The notes under the pieces are model-generated. The model saw nothing but the letters and a program-made list of their open reading frames with translations, was not told the DNA's origin and did not search any database. Source: Laburnicola sp. R22_1 (taxonomy: Eukaryota > Ascomycota > Dothideomycetes > Pleosporales > Didymosphaeriaceae). Taken from it: a stretch of 64,000 bases of DNA. This document shows positions 12,031 through 22,105 of this stretch, piece after piece. Made by a program: the position numbers and the translations under genes. Numbering within the stretch: position 1 is the stretch's first letter; each line of letters starts with the position of its first letter. The stretch covers positions 124,001 through 188,000 of the forward strand of contig JACONQ010000020.1 in assembly GCA_014281115.1 (NCBI GenBank), given 5' to 3'.

Positions 12031-12903
12031 TCAAGCGAGGAAAAGAGCAGCACTGAAAACCACGGCGAGGGTAGAAACTCCTGCAACAGCAAATCTGGGA
12101 TTGGCGAGACCGCCCTTCGGACACTCGCTCGGCGGGTCCAGTAGACCCCTGCACTTCTCCTTAAGGTCGGCGGCGGCCATACTCTCGACCGTAGCCTTCT
12201 CGAGCTGGACTTTGCAGGGGTTCGAGATTGGTGTGGACCGTGTGGTGTTGTTGTCGCCGGTGATCTTGGGTGGCAAGGGCCAGCCTGTGGGGGACGAAGA
12301 GCCCAGAACCGCACAGGTCACCGTCTCATATGCCGAGGATCCGTAGGATCTGGTCGCAGCCTCGAGTGTCTTGTCAGTCACGTCGATGGCCACTCCCGCG
12401 TTCGGGCAGTTCTCGCTATTGCCGTTGTTGGTGGCGGCCACGAGGTCCGCCTTTTCGCCACTCGCTCTAATCTCAAAGTCGACCAAGAAGGTGTCTGTGT
12501 AGTTGCGCGCCAGGCCGACCTCTTCGTGGCTGTCGCACGACGTCCAGTGCGGCTCCCAGAGGACGCGAAGCTTGCTCTCGCCTCCAACCTTGACACGGCT
12601 CCACAAAAGATAGGGGTCGTGCTCTGAGGCACTGGTCCAGTTGAACTCGTGGAGGCTGTCAATGAGGATTTCGATATCCCCGGTCACGTTGAGGACCTGG
12701 TACCAGATGGAGGGCTTGAGATGCTCAGCCAGCTTGGAGTTCTGGACGGCGAATACAATGGGGAAGTCGTCTGCGGGCGAGTATGTGGCGTTGGTACGGG
12801 GGAAAACCAGACCGATATCCAGGACACCGGCGGCTCTGGCGACGGCGCCGAGGTAGCCAGAGGCACCTACGAGGGCCCATATGGACTGGGAAGCCAGGCG
12901 CAT
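12031..12903 (-). CDS. DUF7136-type secreted protein, probable GPI anchor
   Basis: An intact frame of 290 residues starts at ATG 12901-12903, chosen because it gives a clean signal peptide (MRLASQSIWALVGASGYLGA, cleavage near residue 24). A further upstream Met at 12966 would place 21 residues before it. The mature protein begins AGVLDIGLVFPRTN, then PIVFAVQN, and contains WEPHWTSC, ATNNGNSENCPN and CAVLGSSSPT; these and the overall layout match the DUF7136 family of Ascomycota. The last 20 or so residues (ending FSAALFLA) are hydrophobic, as expected for a GPI-anchor signal. There are no internal stops and GC content is normal, unlike the chitinase next to it. The function is unknown. Its place beside a chitinase and a LysM gene suggests a role at the cell surface. 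Confidence 0.75.
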   Translation of the reverse strand: MRLASQSIWALVGASGYLGAVARAAGVLDIGLVFPRTNATYSPADDFPIVFAVQNSKLAEHLKPSIWYQVLNVTGDIEILIDSLHEFNWTSASEHDPYLLWSRVKVGGESKLRVLWEPHWTSCDSHEEVGLARNYTDTFLVDFEIRASGEKADLVAATNNGNSENCPNAGVAIDVTDKTLEAATRSYGSSAYETVTCAVLGSSSPTGWPLPPKITGDNNTTRSTPISNPCKVQLEKATVESMAAADLKEKCRGLLDPPSECPKGGLANPRFAVAGVSTLAVVFSAALFLA

Positions 12904-13318
12904 GGCGGAAAGCGGACCACAGGCTTTAGTTGCGGTTGTGATTGGCCTTGCTAACAAGATAATCAATAACTGTCTAACTGCTATTTGCTGCCTCTGCTGC
13001 TATTGCTGCTGCGGTCCTTTTAGGGATAACCTCACTAGGACGCCATCGGCGAGAATAGGTGTAAAATCGGGCGACAAACACGCGGCACAGCTTTGAGTTG
13101 AAATCACAGCGCTTAGTGTCTTAGCCGGGGCGGACCGCCTGGCCGTCTTGGCGCGCTTGGCGCGCGGCAATGTGCCGAGAGCCGTTCCCCTTGCAGGAGG
13201 CGGATGCAGCCTAGAATGAGTCCGCCGGGTGGCGTACCGCGTTCTGGGCCAGCGGTATCAGATCTGGTGCTGTTGATTGGCTAGACAGGGATTCCAAATG
13301 CGGTTACAACGTCCATTA
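12904..13318. other. Upstream region of the DUF7136 gene
   Basis: This 415-bp stretch should contain the promoter of the minus-strand DUF7136 gene. A CAG/CTG-rich run lies at about 12980-13015, and a GC-rich inverted patch (TTGGCGCGCTTGGCGCGCGG) at about 13148-13167. No gene is seen. Confidence 0.4.
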
Positions 13319-15105
13319 AGCTCGCGCACAAGGAACTCGCGCACCCCTAGTACTCGCGCACCCCACCAAATCGCGCACCCGCACAAAAAAGACGCGTATT
13401 TTATTAACGCCTATTCTAATTGCCACTCCATGCACATAGATTGAAAGGTAGTATCAGGCGCTGCCCTCCCTGTAGCTACAGCACGCCTCTGAGCTCTAGG
13501 CCTAGAGCTCTGAGCTTCTGCAGCAGCAGCTTGATCAACTGTACGCTTGATACTCTCAATATCAGCAAATCTTTGGTTGTAATCTACAGTGATTCGTTTC
13601 CGCTTTTTCTAAGAGCTAGTAGCCTCTAGTTGATACTGTAGGCGAGAGATTATTGATTCCTGCTTTGCTGCTCGACTATTGCTAATAGCTATTGCCTTGC
13701 TCATTTTTTGGAATGCCTAGCGCGTAGGTTTTAATAGCTCTTGTGACCTCTCAATATGTTTCTGAGTTGCGTACACGTCCTGAGGTTTCTGAGGGGTGCG
13801 ATAGAGCGTATTGATCGCGTTGAGGTCCTGAGGTAGGCGTGGCGGCGTTGCTGGCCTGCCTATAACCTGTGAGGATAGAAGTACCTGATTAGGGTTATAG
13901 GGAACAAGACCAGCAGCGCGCCAGCCAGCCCGAATCACCCTCTCTGAGAGGCCTTCCTCTCGGGCTAGGTAGTAGTAGCTAATAAAGCGCGCCTTCTTAA
14001 TAGGCGCGGCGTCGTCGAGGCTCGCCAGGTCGCGTATGTGATTTTTATAGTTCGACTTAATAACCGAGAACCCTAATAGATCTAGCGGCTGTAGGAGGTG
14101 TGTTGAATAAGCTAGTAGAAATAGAAGCTCTACTCAAGCCTGCTTGCAAGCCCAGAGGAACTCAATATTCACATAGCTACTATGCGCGTCGCAGAGGAGT
14201 AGCCGGTATTGGCTACCCTTAGGCGCTGATTCTAGTAGAAAGAGCCGGCGCAACCACTCAAGGCCTATCTCCTGCGAGGTCCACCCATTCTCTAAGGTTG
14301 TATAGAGCCAATTTAGTATAGATGCTGGAAACCAGGTTGTTTGTAGGCTCTGGCCTTTGAAAATAACAGCGCAGGGCAGCTTCTGCCCTGTAGCTGATAC
14401 AGCCTCAATTATTGAGACCCACTCGCGATTCTCTGGCGACTTGATGTAAGCCTTTCTTTTTTGGCTATTTGCGAGCACCCTAGAGTTAGTACCTACACTA
14501 AGGGCAATACCAGTCTCATCAATATTCCAGATATTCTCTGCCTGTATGCCTAGCCTGATTCTAACGCGCTCAAATAGCTCAAGAAACGCGTTGATTTGTT
14601 CTGGTGTAGCTGCCTCAGCGCGGCTTGTATCTAGCTTTCTCCCTATAACAGAAGCAACGCGTGGGTTGCGCTGTATAAAGTGTTGCATCCACCTTTTGCC
14701 TAGAGGCTCTACGTCGCCGTTCATACAGAGAATTCGGGTCGCCATTTCTCGAGCGCGCGCGTGCAAGGGAGGGTAGCCATTGGTATCCTGCTCAAGAATC
14801 CACTCTACTAGGAAGCTTTCTTGATCCGGTGTCAATCGCTGCTAGTTGGCGTGGCTAGCGCGTCTGTTCGCCATGCCACCTAGTCGATCGCGTAGGGTGG
14901 AGGGAGGAACACCGTAGGCCTTTGCGGCGGCTCGTTGGCTTGTAAAAACGCCAGCATTGTATTGCGCGATAGCAAATTGTATACTCTGCTCGCGTATATC
15001 CATATTGAACAAGAAGTGTTGATAAAATACGCGTCTTTGTGAGGGGGCGCGATTTGGTGGGGGTGCGCGAGAACTAGGGGTGCGCGAGTTCCTTGTGCGC
15101 GAGCT
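13319..15105 (-). mobile_element. Fot1/pogo-type DNA transposon, complete ends
   Basis: The element is 1,787 bp and is flanked by TA on both sides (13317-13318 and 15106-15107). Its terminal inverted repeats run about 85 bp and start AGCTCGCGCACAAGGAACTC. Within each TIR the motif CTCGCGCAC recurs about three to four times, which is unusual for short Fot1 TIRs. The single transposase frame fills most of the inside. TA target duplication and the DDE transposase place it in the Tc1/mariner superfamily, pogo/Fot1 branch. It lies between the DUF7136 and LysM genes. Confidence 0.9.
13411..15003 (-). pseudogene. Fot1/pogo transposase, broken by four stops
   Basis: The frame from ATG 15001-15003 to TAG 13411-13413 is 530 codons, a normal Fot1 length. 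An N-terminal HTH of the psq type (TSQRAAAKAYGVPPSTLRDR) is followed by a CENP-B-like HTH region and a DDE_1 domain. The acidic triad is visible in NIDETGI, LLLCDAHSSY and HLLQPLD. The C-terminus is Lys/Arg-rich. Four in-frame stops occur: TAG at 14842, TGA at 14134, TAG at 13717 and TAG at 13609. All are compatible with C-to-T decay and no frameshift is present, so inactivation looks recent compared with the retroelements nearby. It probably cannot mobilise itself. Confidence 0.85.
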
Positions 15106-15427
15106 TATACCAACAACAAAGACATCATTAACCTTCCGGTTTAGTATGCAAGAGTCGACAGTAAACTACAATAAGAGACGCCACCGCCAAGCCTACAGAA
15201 TAATAGACTATCGACGGGCTTTATTTATTACTGTCAGCCAGATGTTATGTTATAAATGCTCACCCCTTAAGGGTCTTGTGGTGTATTCGCTGTTACACTA
15301 ATCTTATCGCGCAGTCTAGGCGTGGCCATAGCAGTCAGTGTGGCATAGAAAATAGATTAATACCTTGTTTGTCTCGTAATATTAAGCCTTAGCGATATTA
15401 TTATAAGAATTCCATCTTGGATGCTCC

Positions 15428-15473
15428 GCTCTACTGCAGCACAGTATTCTGCTCTACTGCGGCACAGTATTCA
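15428..15473. repeat. 23-bp tandem duplication
   Basis: The unit GCTCTACTGCAGCACAGTAT plus TCT occurs twice in tandem (15428-15450 and 15451-15473) with two mismatches. It lies about 170 bp upstream of the LysM gene start, in the interval 15106-15639 that holds no other feature. It could be promoter sequence, but nothing shows that directly. Confidence 0.6.
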
Positions 15474-15639
15474 GCGCCCAAGGCATAAGGGAAAAGCGCG
15501 CAAGATTAGCGTACAACATGGCCTTCTGGCGATCATCATATAAGCTGTGAGTTTACTTCTATTCTGTAGGACATCTCCCCCAAACTAGTCACTCTTTTAA
15601 CCTTAGTTCCTACTCCACTCCATTTAGTCTCTTTTCAAA

Positions 15640-16937
15640 ATGCACGCGGCACGTATTCACCTTGTCCTACTCAGCCTTCTCTCCAGCCTAGGCCTAGACC
15701 TTATCTTGGCCAGCAGATTAAGGCCCATTATTGCCCGCCGTGGTGTTACTTATTACTTTAACATCCAGGCAGAGGCCGGCAAGACCTGCAATAACATATC
15801 CGCCTCCTGGGGCATTTCAGTCAAAGAGTTTACTAAGCTCAACCCAGGCGTAACCTATCCCAACCTTTAGGCCAGCAAGTTGTACTACGTTGTTGGCGAG
15901 TACACAGACAACAGCGGTCAGACTACTCTCCCTTCTTCGCCTACAACTATATCCACCCCACTAATAACGCCTCCTACTACTCCTCCTACTACCATCCAGA
16001 CTTCTACTATCTCTAGCACCACCACAGCCCCCAACCCTAGCAACTCCCCCGCCATGCCTAGTATCGTAGAAAACTGTGACTGTTTCTATAAGGTCCAGTC
16101 CAGCGACAGTTATAATTTCATCGCCCAGAAGAATGGCATCCCCACTGCGCAGTTTAAGTCCTAGAATACTAAGATCAACGCATCCTGCTCTAACCTTTAG
16201 CTTAATTACTATGTCTGTGTCCACGTTCCAGGTGCTACTACGCCGCCCACCACTACCACCACCAGTCCCTCTCTTAGCAACTCTCCCCTTATACCTAGTG
16301 TTATAGAAAACTGCAATCGCTTCTACAAGGTTTAGTCTGGCAATGGTTGCAACTCTATTGCCCAGAAGAGCGGTATAACCACTACCTAGCTAAAGTCCTA
16401 GAACACTAAGATTAACGCTTCCTACTCTAACCTCTGGCTTAACTACTATATCTGTATTAGTGTCCCCAGAGCTGTGACCACTACCTCTCTACCTGCGCCC
16501 AGCAACTCCCCCGCCCTATCTAGCGCTGTGTCCAACTGCAACAAGTGGTATAAGATCCAATTAGGCAATTCTTGTAACAATATTGCCGCTAAGAACACCA
16601 TTACTATTGCTTAGCTCCGTAGTTTCAACACCCAGATTAACTCCAGTATGTACCCACAGCACTCTCCTCGTCTCTCGCTTACTCACTAACTGTCGCAGGC
16701 TGCAACAACTTCAAAATTGACTACTATGCTTGCGTCAGAACCCCCACCGCCGCCACGCCCATGCCCAGCATAGTCTTAGGCTGCACCCGCTACTACCAGG
16801 TTATCTCTAGCGACTTGTGCGATGCCATTGCCTCCAAGGCCGGCATTACCATTGCCAACTTCCACAAGTGGAACACGGCTATTAACGCGGGCTGCACAAA
16901 CCTGTGGCTTAACGCTCTAGTCTGCACTAAGGCGTAG
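15640..16937 (+). pseudogene. Secreted five-LysM protein, RIP-broken
   Basis: ATG at 15640 opens a frame with a signal peptide (MHAARIHLVLLSLLSSLGLD) and five LysM regions, at about 15730-15900, 16070-16220, 16310-16460, 16540-16740 and 16780-16935. They are joined by Thr/Pro/Ser-rich linkers, the layout of fungal multi-LysM proteins that bind chitin in the wall or apoplast. Seven in-frame TAG codons interrupt it (15868, 16162, 16198, 16333, 16387, 16399, 16612). A canonical 54-bp intron is still visible at 16646-16699 (GTATGT, CTAAC branch, CGCAG). A one-base frame slip lies near the C run at about 16741-16745, and the native stop is TAG at 16935. The nearby GH18 chitinase supports a shared chitin-related role. 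No functional product is expected. Confidence 0.85.
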
Positions 16938-16959
16938 TCAGAGCCCTCTCTTCTAGCAG

Positions 16960-17852
16960 TAAAGAAAAAATAAGAAAGTAAATCCGTAATATTAACTTAG
17001 TGTAAATAATCTCTATAAATAATATACTTGTCAGTATGCACATAAATATATATAGAAAGATATAAGGGGTGTATAAGGCGGATTGTGTGTGTATTATAGC
17101 TCTAATAGAGTAGAGTGGCTAGAAGCAGCCTTATATACAGAAATAATAAGTCATAAGATATATATATATAATATGTGAGTAATAGATATATATATAATAG
17201 GTATATATATAACTTCTACTTATATACATTTCTTAGTTTTAAATATAGTTTAATATTAATATAATTATAGACTATTTTCTTCTTTATATAGATAGAGCTG
17301 CTTATATATAGAAGAGCTCTATATTTTATTCTTATAAAGATCTTAGTAAGTATAAATAAAGAAATTATAAGAATAACTCTTTTTTTCTTAAGAGTAATTT
17401 AATATTTTCTTATTTTCTTATATAGACATATAGTATATTAATACTAAGCTATAACAAAATTAATATTAAGTTATAATTAGCTTTTTTATAAAGTTTAAAA
17501 TAATTCTTTTACTTTAATAAAAAAATTAATAATTAAGAAAAACTAAGTAATTACTCTTATAACTTTTTAGTTACTTTACTCTAATAAGTATATTTTCTAA
17601 GTAATTATACTTTATAAGTAATATATTATATTTCTATATATAATTAATAATTATCTAATTTAGTAATTAATAATATTATACTAAGTACTTAATATAATAT
17701 CTTATTATTAATTATAATTCTTCTTTAAATACGTAATAAAAAAGTATTATTTAAATAAATATATATATATCTTTCTTATAGTATTATAAAAGTATATATT
17801 AAGATTTAACCATTAATTATATTATAAATTTTGTCTTATAATTTAAGATAAG
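16960..17852. repeat. AT-rich RIP desert, left part
   Basis: The sequence is almost wholly A and T with TA-rich runs and no open frame. CpA and TpG are rare by eye while TpA is abundant, the expected end state of heavy RIP on old repeats. No original element can be recognised. Confidence 0.7.
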
Positions 17853-18235
17853 TGTTACGAGCGTGGACACAGCAAGGTTGTTGAGGTCCAACAAATACGC
17901 GCGGGGCACCCGCATAACAAGACACGGTGATGAGTCAGCAGATCACGTGACGAATCACTGCGATCACGGTGATCACAGTGAGTCTATGAAAGATTGGGAC
18001 TATATAGAGCTGGGGAGTCTCCTTAGTTTCGAATCTTTGTAGTCAACTCTTTACAGTACTATCTCCTATATAGATTAGTGCTAGTTATTCTATCTTGTTT
18101 AGAATTGGAAGAGCCTTACACGAGACCGTTAACATCTTACTCGATTCCTTCTGAAGCCTACCAGCACGGCCACCACAGAGTTACCTCACCTCCCCTAACC
18201 CGGACCAGAAAAAGGTACGTGGCCCCGTGTTAACA
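17853..18235. mobile_element. Solo LTR, family B, TSD ATAAG
   Basis: A 383-bp island of normal base composition inside the AT desert starts TGTTACGAGCGTGGACACAG and ends CGTGGCCCCGTGTTAACA. It is flanked by ATAAG on both sides (17848-17852 and 18236-18240). It contains a TATATAG box near 18001 and a short palindromic run of GATCAC motifs near 17938-17985. TG..CA ends plus a 5-bp target duplication identify a solo LTR. Its lack of decay shows it arrived after the surrounding block had been mutated. Confidence 0.9.
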
Positions 18236-18240
18236 ATAAG

Positions 18241-20165
18241 TATATACCTATAAGATAAAGATAAAATATAGTTAAAGTATACTTATTTCTATCTTAATTA
18301 AAAGTTATATATTTAAGAGATATATAGAATTAAAACTCTTTTTATATTTAAAACTTTTTTCGTTAATTATTAACTTAGGCTTTATAATCTATTATACTCT
18401 TTATTATTATACTTATTTAAGATATTAAGTAATACTATACTAAGTTTATTTTAATATATATACTTAGTTTATTAAAATAAATAAAGCTATAACTTAATCT
18501 TATTTAATCCTAATAGTAGTCTTATCTTTATTAATTTTAAAATAGCTTATATAGAAATATAAAGACTTTAAGACTTTTATAAAATATTATTTTATATAGT
18601 ATTAAAGCTTTTTATATTAAGTTTAATTCTTTTACTATTTATAGCTATTATATAATTAGTAAGTAAGATAAATATATTAATATAAGCTTAAGTCTAATTT
18701 AATTATAATGTAGTATTAATTTTCTTATAATCTCTATTTAAATTTTACTATATTTTTAATATTTTAATATACTATATAGGTTTTTTTTTATAACTAAGAG
18801 ATTTCTAATAAAAGATTATAAATAATAGTAGTTATTCCTTCTACTATTATAAATATAGGAAAGCGTTTTAAGGTAATAATAAAAAGAAGTGTATATTATA
18901 GGCTTATTAGGCCTACTAATAAGCTTAGTAAATATACTATATAATCTATATTTAATTATATTAAAGAAATATAAGCTTAGTTATATATTATAAAATTATT
19001 ATAAAGAATACTTCGCGCACGTTCTATATATAGTATAATACTATAAGAAAAAGCTATAGATGTGCTAAAAACATTATAAATTAAGGTAAAGTAATAAGAC
19101 TAGTTTAACTGTTTAAGGACTATTTATAAGTATATATAAATTAGCTAGCCCCTTATAAGAGAGTTAATTATAAGCTGTACTATAGTTTATAGTTTATAGG
19201 TACTAAGATTAATAATAATAATATAATGTAATTGCCTGTGCATAAAGTATAAATTTACAACTAAATTAAGTATTTATCTATCTACTATATAATATAACTA
19301 ATTATTACACAAGACTTTAAGGTTATAATTCTAATAGCCTTTCTTTAACCTAATTATATACTTTCTATTAGGTAGGTAGTTACACGCTTATATATATATA
19401 ATAAGAATAATAAATAAAACTATACTATTAATACTAATAATAAAAAGTATAATTTCGACGCTAATAATAAATATATATAAGATAGGTATTATAAAGGTTA
19501 AATATCTACTATTTTTATAAAATATATAGTAGTATAGTATACGTTATATAGCAAATAAATTACTACAGCTAGTTTATTTTATTATAGCTAATACTTAGGC
19601 ACTCTAAGAACTATAAATTTTAACATATAGCTTTTTTTACTAGTTTAGCTATCTAGTACTTAACTATATTAGTAATAGGTATTATTAAAGCGCTTTTAAA
19701 AAGTAAAAGGCAAGATTTAATTAAGTTTAAGAGCAAAAGGTTAAGTATATTATAGGCTATTTAAGAATTTACCATATTAAAAGAAAATATAATAAGTAGT
19801 TACTAAAAGCATAAGGTATATATAGGTATACGCTTATACTATAGAACTTTTATAAAAGATAAGTAAAGTAATAGCTAAATATCTATTATTTAAAAGTTAA
19901 TATTAATAGGTTATTATTAGTAGAGAATAGTAAAGTGCTATTTAGTGTTAGAAGTAGAGAGTATACATATAATTTGTTGTATATTATAGTAGTAAAGAAT
20001 ATATCTAAGGATTCTAAGTAGTTAATTATTAAATAATAGGGTAGTAGGTAGAAGTATTATTTAATAAGGTAGTAGTAAAAGGTAAAAATTAATTATCTAA
20101 TAATATAGTAGGTAAGTAAGTAAGTTAAAGTGTTATTATTATAAGTTATTATCTTAAAAGCTAGG
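18241..20165. repeat. AT-rich RIP desert, right part
   Basis: This continues the AT-rich block, again without open frames. Composition returns abruptly to normal near 20170, which marks the edge of the mutated repeat. Confidence 0.7.
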
Positions 20166-20170
20166 AGAAG

Positions 20171-22105
20171 AAACATTAGTAAACAATCAGACGGCAAGCC
20201 TGCATCGGGAAATGGATGCACCCCGTTCGGGCAATCCGGGCCTCGCTTACAGCTTTCGCGCTACGCCCGAACAGGCAATCGACCTCAACGTCCATCATAA
20301 AAGTCCTCTCTCCCGCCGTTATTTTCCCTCCCTTTTCTCTCTACTCTTATCCCTCCATCCGAGACCTCCTCCCCCTAATCTGCGCCCACCGTCCCCCTCC
20401 TCTCACCCCCCTGTCCAATCATCCTTCATGAGGTATTTCCCTCAAACCTAGTCGCCCGCTTGGAAGAGTCAGAACTGCCTTGCCTACGGCGCCTGATCTT
20501 CTTTTTGGTGTTACTACTCCGTCGTCCCTGTCTATGTTCCCTCCTGTAATAAGCCGGTCTATCTCGAGCCTTCGCACGCGCTGAAGCCCCGCTGCTGAAC
20601 AACACACTTCTGGACTTCTACTTGTAACGAATCCACGAGAGAGATGCCTCTCTCCCTTTCCCCCACTGGCCGGGCCTCTTCTCGCCTCAACTTCTTTATG
20701 CCGCCGTCTCAGCTCAGGTTACTCCGCCTCTGGCACCCTGGTTCCTTTGATCGACTACGCTCCGTTATCCCGCGTCACGCTCAGACAAGACCTCTTAATA
20801 ATGACATGGTTGGTCACTTGCATAAGGCACTAATTTCGTCTGCGTGGTCTCAGGATGCTCCGCCTCCCCATGGCCTGTTTGCCATGGAAGTGACGTTGCA
20901 GTGCAACGCCCCTGAGTTGTCTATCCTGCCCAGCTTTCAGGCGCTTTCAGGCGCTAGCAGCTGCTGGAGCTGATCCTCTCGCCCATTTTGAGTCAGGCGG
21001 TTACAGTTGAAAGGCGAAGCTCGCTACCTGCTGCATAGCCATCCCGGCTCTGTGAGATTCCGCAAACCCCTTCCCTGCTCCGGACTCGCCAATAGTATTT
21101 ACTGCGCCCTTCTCTATTTCCATTTTGAGCGAACGAATGCGTAGCCCTCACGCCATTATCTCAGTTCCGATACGCCTATACTACGCCCGCTCACTCCGTC
21201 GAACGCGCTGGACCAATCCCTTACTTCATTACTGTGTCTCCGCTCCTGGCTCCAGTCCCTCGGCGGTGATGCGGCCGTTCACCCGCATAATGCATTCATT
21301 TAATACTGCCCTTCCACGTCAGCGCTATGGTACCTGTCGGATGCTCCGCCCTGCATAAGACATACAGCGTTGCTATAACATCGTCATGCAACTAGCAAAG
21401 GCTAGTGCCTGGAGTGCGGCATCTGATAGCTTGGAGATGGCACAGGGCGTGCCGTGAGAGGTGGAAGCAGACCCACAGGTCAATCACCCGACAGCACAAG
21501 GCCGCGTCGGCGAGGATCGCCCATTCATGCGTTATCCGGCACCAGACCCGTCCAACGAAAGGGGGTGATTGGGGATCGAAGAAGAAGCTGGCCATCAGTA
21601 GGTTCGTTTAGGAATATGGGCCCCTGAACCGCTAAATAACGTGGACGACCAGGTTGTAACCATCTGCTTGCCAATCACCAGATGAGCTAGACTAACTCTT
21701 AATAGGACAAGACCATCTACGCCGCTTGGAAGGGCGGTCTGTCATCCTTTCGGGAATTGCTGATACCGACAGTCTTCAAGTTCATTCGTCCTTCCCACAG
21801 AGCGCCGATGCACTAGCTGGTGCGCCCCCTACAACCATTTCCGCGATTGATGTGGCATTTATGTAACCCCCCACCCCCCCGCTCAGGGGCGGCGTCGACG
21901 GCAACATATAAAGCAACAGTCCGTTCGGAGAGAGAACTACTTCTTCAGCACTCCTCACGGCCAAAGAAGTTACCAGTTCGCCACGCTAAAATGGCCTTCT
22001 CTTGCAGCACCTCTTTAGTAGCCCCTCCGATTTCTACGAAATTCTTTACATATGTTCCTCGAGCGTGCAAGCCGAAGCCGAAGCCAGCACCCAAGGCCAA
22101 ATCCA
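20171..22105. other. Normal-composition region without a supported gene
   Basis: GC content is normal and several 60-110-codon frames exist, but none has a recognisable domain, convincing start or intron structure. A CT-rich tract lies at 20300-20430, which could be a fungal promoter or untranslated region. Confidence 0.35.

Noticed and set aside
12270..12954. Several plus- and minus-strand frames of 60-101 codons
   Set aside because: All are shadows of the DUF7136 gene, which has signal peptide, family motifs and a hydrophobic tail.
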